From Desulfobacteraceae bacterium (lineage in GTDB: Bacteria > Desulfobacterota > Desulfobacteria > Desulfobacterales > SG8-13), in assembly GCA_029287875.1 (NCBI GenBank), contig JARFQH010000258.1, forward strand, positions 1 through 11,239: DNA of 11,239 nucleotides, read 5' to 3'. Below the pieces are notes generated by a model. The model saw only the letters and a list, made by a program, of their open reading frames with translations. It searched no databases and was not told where the DNA came from. Position 1 is the first letter of the stretch. Every line of letters starts with the position of its first letter. This document shows, piece by piece, positions 1 to 6,089 of the stretch. Made by a program: the position numbers and the translations under genes.

Positions 1-165
1 TTGTTTCACGATGTCTTTACAGACCCTGCTCGGGGCGGACAGGCACCCTTCGCCGCCTATCGGCAGGCTATGGACGACAGCCGATTCGATGAGCTTTCCA
101 TGACCGAGACCCTGGGGGTCTTGAGGCGTAAAGGTGACAGGAAAAAAAAAATCAATCTTTCATAA
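1..165 (+). CDS. C-terminal end of an unrecognised protein (partial, runs off the left edge)
   Basis: Frame 1 is open from the first base to a TAA at 163-165, giving 54 residues. It has a protein-like composition, an acidic stretch (MDDSRFDEL) and a basic tail (RRKGDRKKK). It converges on the methyltransferase gene, and the two stop regions overlap by 14 bp. I do not recognise the family from this tail. The reverse strand is also partly open here, so the coding assignment rests mainly on the plausible convergent layout and the residue pattern. Compact gene packing would explain why no other function is visible in bases 1-151. Confidence 0.4.
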   Translation: MFHDVFTDPARGGQAPFAAYRQAMDDSRFDELSMTETLGVLRRKGDRKKKINLS

Positions 166-862
166 AATAAAGAACAAGGCTCTTGCCCAGCAGCGGGTTG
201 AGCAGCTTGTCGAAGAAACGCGTGATCTGCGGCTGGTGCATGATGTCCCAAGTCAAAAAACGGTGATAAAGATTGACCAGCAGATGATCTTTTCGCTGCG
301 GACCCACAAGACACTTCAACCACCAGTAGGGCGTGTGCAGACTGTGGGCCCAATGAATCCCCCCTAGCCGCAGGCCGGCGGCTGTCAGCAAGTCGATCAG
401 CTCGCCTTTGCTGTAGATCCGAACATGGCCGCCCTCCGCGAGCCGGTAAGCCTTCGAGATCGACCAGCAGATTTTTTCCGGCCAGTAGCGTGGCACACTA
501 ACAACAAGCGGACGTCCTGGATGCAACACCCTCGCGATTTCAGTCACGGCCCGTCGGTGGTCGCGGACATGTTCCAGGACCTCGGAGCAGATCACCAGGT
601 CGAAGATATTATTTAAGAACGGCAGGCGGGTGGTATCGGTGGCGCACAGGCCCCACCGGCCGTTGCCGTGTCTACCCAGCCGATCGTGCAGCATCAACCG
701 ATCCTTTGCTTCACCAAGTGCCGAAAAACTGAGATCGGCACCGACGGTAAATATGTGTGGCTGCATATAGGCGGCGCAGGTGTGACGACCGGTGCCGCAG
801 CCGATGTCGAGAATGCGATGGCCGGGGCGGATCGAGAGCCGGTTAAAGTCGACCGTTATCAC
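152..862 (-). CDS. Class I SAM-dependent methyltransferase
   Basis: A 236-residue predicted cytoplasmic methyltransferase of the Methyltransf_11/UbiE-like fold. The SAM-binding motif I, DIGCGTG, is at residues 19-25. The acidic end of strand beta2 is Asp43 (GADLS). The motif IV/post-motif region, NNIFDLVICSEVLEH, is at 84-98, with LHPGRPLVVSVP at 113-124 as the following strand. The C-terminal 90 residues are aromatic-rich and lack a family tag I recognise, so the methyl acceptor is unknown. I chose the GTG at 862 because GAGAGG lies 6 bases upstream. The frame stays open to an ATG at 949, but that would add 29 residues buried in the preceding gene. It overlaps the upstream glycosyltransferase by 20 bp, so the two are probably co-transcribed and translationally coupled. 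The acceptor may be a sugar, lipid or polyprenyl-linked glycan, which is inferred only from this neighbour. Confidence 0.88.
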   Translation of the reverse strand: MITVDFNRLSIRPGHRILDIGCGTGRHTCAAYMQPHIFTVGADLSFSALGEAKDRLMLHDRLGRHGNGRWGLCATDTTRLPFLNNIFDLVICSEVLEHVRDHRRAVTEIARVLHPGRPLVVSVPRYWPEKICWSISKAYRLAEGGHVRIYSKGELIDLLTAAGLRLGGIHWAHSLHTPYWWLKCLVGPQRKDHLLVNLYHRFLTWDIMHQPQITRFFDKLLNPLLGKSLVLYFMKD

Positions 863-2108
863 GAATCGCCTCTCGGTATACAGCGGCGGTCTTTTGGGCC
901 GCTCTTTGCCAGTTGAACAGCCGTCTGACCCGCCGGCAACCGGCCGCACCTAAAGCACCGGCGGTATCGGGATTGTCCAGAACGGAGGCGAGGGCTTTGA
1001 CCAGGGCCGGGGTGTTGCCGGGAGGAACCAGGATGCCGGCATCGCCCACTACCTCGGGAAGGGCCCCGCCGGTCGTGCTGATCACCGGCACGCCGCAGGC
1101 CATCGCCTCGGCGGCTGGAAGGCCGAATCCTTCATAGACCGAGGGAACCACCGCCACGCTGGCCCTTGCGTATTCCCTGACAAAGACCGGTGGGTCGATC
1201 CGGCCGGTGAAAGTGATCCGGCTGCCGAGGTCGAGGTCTGCGATCAGCCTCGCGACGGTGCCGTTCTGGTTGAGCTCGCCGACGACCACCAGGCGCACCG
1301 CTCGTGATACCGCCAGCTCGGAAACGGCCCGCAGCAGGAAGGGCAGCCCCTTCAGCGGAATGTCGGAGCTGTTGGTGACGATGATCCGACCCTTTTCACG
1401 GATAACCTCCGGCAGCGGGTGAAAATCTTCACTGCGCACCCCGTTGGGGACAACTGTGAAGCAAGCGGCAGGAATATCGAATCCACGACTGATGTCCGTC
1501 CGCGCGCGGTTGGACACGGTAATCAAGTGCGAGAGGGTTCGGGCCACGCGTTTTTGCATGCCGATAAATGAAAACCAGCGCCAGTGCTTCAGCTTGCGCC
1601 AGCCAGAGGTGGTGCTGCGAACGGCGATGTCGCGGTCCACACTCATCGGGTGGTGAATAGTGGCTACGATCGGCGCCTTTTGCCCGATTGCCCAGACTCC
1701 GTAGGAAAGGCATTGGTTGTCGTGGACGACATCGTAACGGTGCAGGCGGGGCATCAGAAAGCGGCAGGCCCGAAGACCGAACAGGAACGGTTCCGGAAAC
1801 CCCATGGTCGAGACCCCCAGCCACTCCAGGAGGTTTAACGGATGGCGAAGTTCTTTTAGGGAGGGCGTTCGGAAGGGATTTGCGGGATCAAAGAGGTCCA
1901 GACTGGGCAGGCGGTGTACCGGGATGTCGGCATCCAGCCGCGGTTCCGGCGGCCCGGAGACGACCTCGACACGGTGTCCCAAATCCGTCAGGGCGCGGCT
2001 CAGATTCCTGATGTAAACGCCCTGGCCGCCGCTGTGCGGATTGCTACGGTAGCTCAACAGGCAGATGGTCAACGGGCGATCGAAAAAATCCGGCAAAATA
2101 TTGGGCAT
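843..2108 (-). CDS. GT4-family glycosyltransferase (GT-B fold)
   Basis: A 421-residue retaining glycosyltransferase, expected to transfer a sugar from a nucleotide-sugar donor to a growing surface glycan or lipid at the cytoplasmic face of the membrane. The N-terminal Rossmann domain carries the glycine-rich acceptor-side motif HSGGQGVYIRNLSRAL (25-40). The linker motif VVPNGV is at 219-224. The C-terminal donor domain has the GT4 EX7E motif, with Glu326 and Glu334 within YEGFGLPAAEAMACGVP (325-341), followed by GGALPEVVGDAG. Length and motif order are normal for the family, and no membrane segment is evident. The ATG at 2108 is preceded by AAGGA four bases away. The gene opens a two-gene minus-strand operon with the methyltransferase. 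The actual sugar and acceptor cannot be read from the sequence. The gene-free stretch at 2109-2557 must hold its promoter, but I see no clear -35/-10 pair. Confidence 0.93.
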   Translation of the reverse strand: MPNILPDFFDRPLTICLLSYRSNPHSGGQGVYIRNLSRALTDLGHRVEVVSGPPEPRLDADIPVHRLPSLDLFDPANPFRTPSLKELRHPLNLLEWLGVSTMGFPEPFLFGLRACRFLMPRLHRYDVVHDNQCLSYGVWAIGQKAPIVATIHHPMSVDRDIAVRSTTSGWRKLKHWRWFSFIGMQKRVARTLSHLITVSNRARTDISRGFDIPAACFTVVPNGVRSEDFHPLPEVIREKGRIIVTNSSDIPLKGLPFLLRAVSELAVSRAVRLVVVGELNQNGTVARLIADLDLGSRITFTGRIDPPVFVREYARASVAVVPSVYEGFGLPAAEAMACGVPVISTTGGALPEVVGDAGILVPPGNTPALVKALASVLDNPDTAGALGAAGCRRVRRLFNWQRAAQKTAAVYREAIRDNGRL

Positions 2109-2156
2109 GACATCCTTATTTTCGGGTTAAACACTCATGGCCCTTAAGCCACCGCT

Positions 2157-2205
2157 GGTTACGGGTTACGGGTTCTGAGTTTCGAGTTTCGAGTTTCAAG
2201 TTTCT
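2157..2205 (+). repeat. Array of seven degenerate heptamers (RGTTYNN type)
   Basis: The 49 bases divide exactly into seven 7-base units: GGTTACG twice, then GGTTCTG, AGTTTCG twice, AGTTTCA and AGTTTCT. All fit the pattern RGTT followed by three variable bases. The array grades from GGTTACG to AGTTTCN along its length. It lies in the intergenic space between the glycosyltransferase and the HMG-CoA lyase homologue and has no coding potential worth calling. A second array in the opposite orientation lies about 90 bp to the right. Confidence 0.85.
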
Positions 2206-2227
2206 ATTTTTAGGTCGATTTCCATGC

Positions 2228-2244
2228 TTCACCCGATGGGTGAA
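2228..2244. other. Perfect 7-bp inverted repeat between the two heptamer arrays
   Basis: TTCACCC (2228-2234) and GGGTGAA (2238-2244) are perfect reverse complements separated by GAT. As RNA this would be a short hairpin. As DNA it could be a small operator. No run of T follows on either strand, so it does not look like an intrinsic terminator. It sits in the roughly 90-bp space enclosed by the two opposed repeat arrays. Confidence 0.5.
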
Positions 2245-2293
2245 AGTGGCCAATCCGCACAATGGCGTATAAAGTTAACGAAACCGATAGCTT

Positions 2294-2358
2294 ATAACTT
2301 TTAACCCCAGAACCTTTGAACCCAGAACCTTTGAACCGTGAACTCTGAACCTGGAACC
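2294..2358 (-). repeat. Second degenerate heptamer array, inverted relative to the first, with a perfect 15-bp tandem duplication
   Basis: Read on the plus strand, the units are ATAACTT, TTAACCC, CAGAACC, TTGAACC, CAGAACC, TTGAACC, GTGAACT, CTGAACC and TGGAACC. A single extra T sits after each CAGAACC. On the minus strand these become RGTTYNN-type units like those at 2157-2205. The 15-base block CAGAACCTTTGAACC occurs twice back to back (2308-2322 and 2323-2337) without a mismatch. Together the two arrays make a long imperfect inverted repeat with GGTT/AACC cores in register. Confidence 0.82.
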
Positions 2359-2428
2359 GGTCAGTTGAGATAACTTATTTATGAGTAAGCCCTTAGTCTG
2401 CAGTTACCTTACAAGCCATCAGCCTTTA

Positions 2429-2485
2429 AAGGAGAACGCCTTGCGGCGTCAAGTGCTTTCTGGTAATTTCGGCTTGAGGAGATAG
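2429..2485 (+). other. Possible 14-codon upstream ORF with a strong ribosome binding site
   Basis: AAGGAG at 2429-2434 sits six bases before a TTG at 2441, the best Shine-Dalgarno match in this stretch. Translation gives 14 residues (MRRQVLSGNFGLRR) and ends at TAG 2483-2485, about 70 bp before the HMG-CoA lyase homologue. ACGCC/GGCGT (2436-2440 and 2445-2449) can form a 5-bp hairpin with the TTG in its loop. There is no amino-acid run typical of an attenuator. It may be a leader peptide or chance. Nothing else that I can interpret lies between the repeat arrays and the start of the lyase gene. Confidence 0.25.
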
Positions 2486-2557
2486 AATCGAAAAGGCGGC
2501 CGAAAAATCGTCCGATGATAAGTGGCATCCTCGTCGTAGATGAAAAAGGATCGAGTG

Positions 2558-3484
2558 ATGGAGACTGAGATGGTGGAGCCTACAGCGATGAATTCTTACC
2601 CGGATCAGATCACCTTGATCGAAGTGGGGCCGCGGGACGGTTTTCAGTTCGAATCCAAGATCATTCCCACGCCCCTGAAGGTCGAGATTATCAGTGGCCT
2701 GGTTGCGGCCGGTTTGAAACAGATTCAGGTGACCTCTTTTGTCCATCCGCAGCGTGTACCCCAAATGGCGGATGCCGAATCTCTGCTGCGGGCGCTTCCG
2801 GTGTGGGAGAATGTTGAACTTTCCGGGTTGGTGCTGAACCGCGAGGGCCTGGAACGGGCCCACCGTGCCGGTCTGCGGCATGTGGAAATATCCATTTCCG
2901 CCAGCGACACCCATAGCCGCAAGAACACCGGCATGCCGCTGGATGAAGCGTTACAGCGGGGACAGGAGATGGTGGCTCTGGCCCGACAACACGGCATGTG
3001 CGCGCGGGCCGGTATCCAGTGCGCATTCGGGTGTGTGTATGACGGTGCAATCCCGCCGCAGCGGGTGGTGGACATGGCCCGGGTGTTTATTGACCAAGGG
3101 GCCGCTGCGCTTGCACTGGCCGACACCACCGGCATGGCCGATCCGCTCTCCATCCGTCGTATGATCACCGAAGTGCAACTTGCAGCGGGCGAAACCCCTC
3201 TGATTCTCCACCTGCACGACACGCGCGGACTCGGGCTGGTTAACCTGATGGTGGCCCTGGAATGCGGTGTCACACGGTTTGATACCGCACTGGGCGGTAT
3301 GGGAGGGTGCCCTTTCGTTGCGGGCGCCGCCGGAAACATTGCGACCGAAGACACGGTTTATCTGTTGGACAGGCTGCAGGTTAAAACCGGCATCCGCATC
3401 AAGGATGTGGCGGCTTGCTCCATTAAACTGGAAAATTTTTACGGCAAGACGTTTGCCGGAAAAATGGTCCGGTTGGCCCGCTGA
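2558..3484 (+). CDS. HMG-CoA lyase family enzyme (DRE-TIM metallolyase)
   Basis: A 308-residue predicted cytosolic TIM-barrel lyase that would cleave 3-hydroxy-3-methylglutaryl-CoA, or a related acyl-CoA, to acetyl-CoA plus an oxo acid (leucine breakdown or similar). Visible motifs are VGPRDG (23-28, Arg26 and metal ligand Asp27), ADTTG (Asp189), LHLHD (His218 and His220) and the family signature GGCPF...GNIATED (Cys251, Asn260). Each lies exactly 15 residues before its counterpart in human HMGCL as I remember that sequence. The position matching human Glu72 is Gln57 (IQVTSFV instead of IE.TSFV), and the usual LQNE after PRDG is FQFE, so the substrate may not be standard HMG-CoA. The start is uncertain. 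The ATG at 2558 has AAGGA seven bases upstream. The ATG at 2540 lacks a site. The ATGs at 2570 and 2588 have GGAG upstream, and 2588 gives the typical family length. The next gene begins 164 bp later. Confidence 0.9.
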   Translation: METEMVEPTAMNSYPDQITLIEVGPRDGFQFESKIIPTPLKVEIISGLVAAGLKQIQVTSFVHPQRVPQMADAESLLRALPVWENVELSGLVLNREGLERAHRAGLRHVEISISASDTHSRKNTGMPLDEALQRGQEMVALARQHGMCARAGIQCAFGCVYDGAIPPQRVVDMARVFIDQGAAALALADTTGMADPLSIRRMITEVQLAAGETPLILHLHDTRGLGLVNLMVALECGVTRFDTALGGMGGCPFVAGAAGNIATEDTVYLLDRLQVKTGIRIKDVAACSIKLENFYGKTFAGKMVRLAR

Positions 3485-3648
3485 TGCGGAATTTAAAAAC
3501 AGGCGCGACATGTCGGGACCAATTCTTGGCTACAGAACTTTTGAAAACTGCCGATAAAACCTTAGACGCCTTTCGCGGTACTGCGCGGCGCCAATCCACG
3601 ATTAGGTATGCCGCAAAAAAATATCCTGCAAATTCAGTGGACTGTATT

Positions 3649-5262
3649 ATGCACCAGGCCGGTCAAGAAACCATTTTGTTTGTTGATGATGAGGAAAGCA
3701 TCCTCGATGTCGCCAGCGAGTATTTCAAACGCCGGGGCTACCAGGTGGTGACGGCCTGCAACGGCCTGGCGGCCGTCAATATCCTCGAAAAGCAAACCGT
3801 CGACTGCTGTTTTACCGATATCAACATGCCGGGAATGGACGGGTTGGCGCTGGCCGAGCACATCCACAAGTCCGACAACACACTGCCGGTCATCATTATG
3901 ACCGGTTATCCATCGCTCGACAACACCATTCAGACGCTTAAAAACGGTGTCGTTGATTTTCTCGTCAAACCGGTCAACCTCAGCCAAATGGAATTGTGCG
4001 TTCGGCGAGTTTTCAGCCAGCGCCGGTTATTCGTTGAAAATTTGCTTCTCAAAGAGGAAGTCGAAAGCAAAGAGAGACTGGAGAAACTCAACCGCGAGCT
4101 GACGGTCAAAGTCGAGGAGATGCATATCCTCAACCGGATATTAAGCGATTTCTCCGTCATTTCGTCCAGCCGCGAGGTTTTCAAGCGCTTGGTCGACATG
4201 GCGGTTGAAATAACCCGCTCGGACCGGGCCTGTTTTTTCATTGTCAACGATTCCGTAACAAAACCGTTTTTCACGGCCGCGGTTTGCGGCAAGCCGCCGA
4301 GCGTTGCGGCTGAAGCCGCCGAGAGCGGGACCGGTTACGACCGCGCTGTCGGCGATCCGAACGCGCCGGTTCAGCCGGATCTATCGAAACTGATCCGCGA
4401 GGTGGCCGACGACGAAATTCCCCTGCTGGTTTCAGACAACAACGGATCCCGCAACATTCCGCAGGATTTGCGGTCACTGATGATGGTGCCGCTCAAGATT
4501 CGACAAACTGTTTTCGGCGTGCTGATGGCCGCTCTTGAAAATGATACCGCCGCCTACACCGAAAAAGACCTGTACTATCTTTCCTTCATGGCCCAAAATG
4601 CCGCCAACGCCATCGAAAACCTCGCACTTTACGAAAATATTTACGAAAACCTGTTTGCCACGCTCTACGCTTTCGTAAATGCCATCGAGGCCAGAGATCG
4701 ATACACCCAGCAGCACTCCAGCCGCGTGACCGCTTTTTCGATCGAAATCGGAAAAGCAATGGGCTGTACCCTCGAGGAGCTGGACACGTTGAAGTTTGCG
4801 GGTCATCTGCACGATATCGGAAAAATCGGCATCCGGGATGACATCCTGCTGAAGCCGGGACGGCTGACGGATGAAGAGTTTGCCAAGATCAAGGAACACC
4901 CGGTCATCGGCGCCAATATCGTCGAACAACTCGGATTCTGGGAGAGGGAGCGCCAGATTATCCGCTGCCATCACGAGCGCTACGACGGGAAAGGATATCC
5001 GGACGGTCTGTGCAAAGATGAAATCCCGATCCTGGGCCGTATTCTCACGGTGGCCGACGTCTACGACGCCGTATCTTCTGATCGCGCCTACCGCAAACGC
5101 ATGGAAGAAGGTCAGGTTTTGGAGATCATCAAACAGGGCGCGGGCACGCAGTTTGATCCGGAAGTCGTCGACGTCTTCCTGAAGCTCCACCGGGAGGGAA
5201 AGTTTAGCAAGCTGATGTCATCCGGCAGCGCCACACACCTATTCACTCATCTGCGCAATTGA
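3649..5262 (+). CDS. Response regulator with REC, GAF and HD-GYP domains (predicted c-di-GMP phosphodiesterase)
   Basis: A 537-residue soluble signalling protein predicted to hydrolyse cyclic di-GMP when controlled by phosphorylation. REC spans about 7-125, with acidic pocket Asp13/Asp14, phospho-acceptor Asp57 (TDINMPGMDG), Thr85 (IMTGYP) and Lys107 (VKP). A charged helix (about 128-160) leads into a GAF sensor domain (about 165-325). HD-GYP spans about 335-525, with EARD (347-350), His356, HD at 388-389 (LHDIGKIG), His417 (KEHP), HHERYDGKGYP (441-451, complete GYP at 449-451) and Asp470 (VADVYDAV). All expected metal and signature residues are present, so it should be active. I chose the ATG at 3649, just before the REC fold. 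The frame also opens at an ATG overlapping the lyase stop (3484), but those 55 residues resemble no domain and have poorer codon use. No cognate histidine kinase is in the window. Confidence 0.94.
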   Translation: MHQAGQETILFVDDEESILDVASEYFKRRGYQVVTACNGLAAVNILEKQTVDCCFTDINMPGMDGLALAEHIHKSDNTLPVIIMTGYPSLDNTIQTLKNGVVDFLVKPVNLSQMELCVRRVFSQRRLFVENLLLKEEVESKERLEKLNRELTVKVEEMHILNRILSDFSVISSSREVFKRLVDMAVEITRSDRACFFIVNDSVTKPFFTAAVCGKPPSVAAEAAESGTGYDRAVGDPNAPVQPDLSKLIREVADDEIPLLVSDNNGSRNIPQDLRSLMMVPLKIRQTVFGVLMAALENDTAAYTEKDLYYLSFMAQNAANAIENLALYENIYENLFATLYAFVNAIEARDRYTQQHSSRVTAFSIEIGKAMGCTLEELDTLKFAGHLHDIGKIGIRDDILLKPGRLTDEEFAKIKEHPVIGANIVEQLGFWERERQIIRCHHERYDGKGYPDGLCKDEIPILGRILTVADVYDAVSSDRAYRKRMEEGQVLEIIKQGAGTQFDPEVVDVFLKLHREGKFSKLMSSGSATHLFTHLRN

Positions 5263-5374
5263 TCACTCTTCGTGTCGTCATTCGCAACTATCCGGTATGG
5301 CTTAACATATTGATTACATTCGAAGCGGCTGTATAAACAACCTTATTCGACACTTTGGCGTTATTGAAATCTAA

Positions 5375-5959
5375 AAAAAGGTTGTTAACTGTGCCTTAAA
5401 TACCGGAATGCGACCCGGGGAAATTCTGACGTTAAAATGGTCACAAATTCGCAACGGATTTATATATCTGCAGAAAACCAAGACCAACGAGGCACGCCAG
5501 ATTCCTATTAACGAAGACCTGGATCTGCCGTTCAAACAGATTCGAGCAGAGCAGAACCCCGCGGGGTCAAACGTAATCGGCCTTGATAAAAAGCCTGTAA
5601 AGGCGATACAATACAATACAAACCATGTTTTTTCGTACAATGGCGAGCCAATGCAGGGACTTAAATCGTCTTTTAGCACTGCATTAACCAATGCCGAAAT
5701 AGATGATTTCAGGTTCCACAATCTGCGCCATACTTTTGCAAGCCTGGTGCCAATGGCTGGGGGGAGTTTGAAGGACGTGCAGGAGTTGTTAGGTCATAAA
5801 GATATTACGATGACGTTACGTTATGTCCATTCCCAGGAGCACAAAAGAAAAGCCGTTAACCTGCTAAACGGGCTAACGGCCAAGGGGAAAAATTACTCAC
5901 TGTCAGATTATGTCAGATTTTCTGAATCAGAGGAAAATGCGGAAGTTGTAAATGCTTGA
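5375..5959 (+). pseudogene. Tyrosine recombinase/phage integrase, C-terminal catalytic half only
   Basis: The frame is open from just after a TAA (5372-5374) to TAA 5957-5959, with the first ATG at 5408. Homology starts before that ATG: VNCALNTGMRPGEIL is the usual entry to the catalytic domain, so the gene has lost its N-terminal core-binding domain. Counting from the ATG, the catalytic set is complete: Arg2, a Lys at 23 or 25, HxxR (His104, Arg107 in FHNLRHTFAS), His130 (LLGH) and nucleophile Tyr139 (TLRYVH). There is no ribosome binding site at the ATG. The composition is AT-richer than the flanking genes, which suggests acquired DNA. It ends six bases from the CCA end of tRNA-Pro, the usual place for an integrase at a tRNA attachment site. 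I read it as the remnant of an excised or deleted element. The 112 bp between the HD-GYP gene and this fragment (5263-5374) hold nothing I can identify. Confidence 0.85.
5843..5880 (-). terminator. Probable intrinsic terminator for tRNA-Pro, inside the recombinase remnant
   Basis: On the minus strand GCCGTTAGCC (5880-5871) and GGTTAACGGC (5861-5852) form a 10-bp stem with one G-U pair and a 9-base loop. TTTTCTTTT (5851-5843) follows immediately. The hairpin lies 85 bp past the 3' end of tRNA-Pro. On the plus strand no T run follows, so it would act only on transcripts coming from the tRNA. It overlaps recombinase codons for KAVNLLNGLTA. Confidence 0.65.
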
Positions 5960-5965
5960 TATTAC

Positions 5966-6042
<77 letters not shown>

Positions 6043-6060
6043 ACTTAAAGCAAGGCTGAT

Positions 6061-6089
6061 CAGCTAACATTTAATCGGTATCATGTCAA
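6061..6089 (-). promoter_or_regulatory. Likely promoter of tRNA-Pro
   Basis: On the minus strand a consensus -35 TTGACA (6089-6084) is followed after 17 bases by TAGCTG (6066-6061), with a TG one base upstream of it (extended -10 form). The mature tRNA begins about 19 bases downstream at 6042. The -10 itself is weak, so the call rests on the perfect -35, the spacing and the position. The -35 overlaps the first codons of the LD-carboxypeptidase gene on the other strand. Confidence 0.6.

Noticed and set aside
57..353. 98-codon minus-strand open frame at the left edge
   Set aside because: It overlaps the methyltransferase C-terminus in another frame, and its residues show no domain or membrane logic.
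2228..2244. Intrinsic terminator for the glycosyltransferase or lyase direction
   Set aside because: The stem is only 7 bp and no T tract follows on either strand. It also lies upstream of both divergent genes, where a terminator would serve neither.
2157..2358. CRISPR array
   Set aside because: The units are 7 bases long, contiguous and degenerate. There are no spacers of uniform length and no cas genes nearby.
2725..3354. Minus-strand open frame (209 codons) opposite the HMG-CoA lyase homologue
   Set aside because: The Ser/Arg/Ala-rich composition is typical of a mirror frame of a GC-rich gene. The plus strand carries the conserved lyase motifs.
4474..5190. Long minus-strand open frame (238 codons) opposite the HD-GYP gene
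   Set aside because: It lies entirely antisense to the conserved GAF and HD-GYP domains. The protein is low in recognisable motifs and its openness follows from the codon bias of the real gene.
3649..5262. Whether the HD-GYP domain is degenerate (non-catalytic)
   Set aside because: The HD pair, the downstream histidines, the GYP triplet and the VADVYDAV aspartate are all present.
1..5965. Second copy of the tRNA-Pro 3' end (an attL/attR partner for the recombinase)
   Set aside because: I looked for the CGGGGCGAGAGG core and the T-arm sequence to the left and found only short chance matches, such as CGGGGCGGA near 31 and TTGAACC inside the heptamers.
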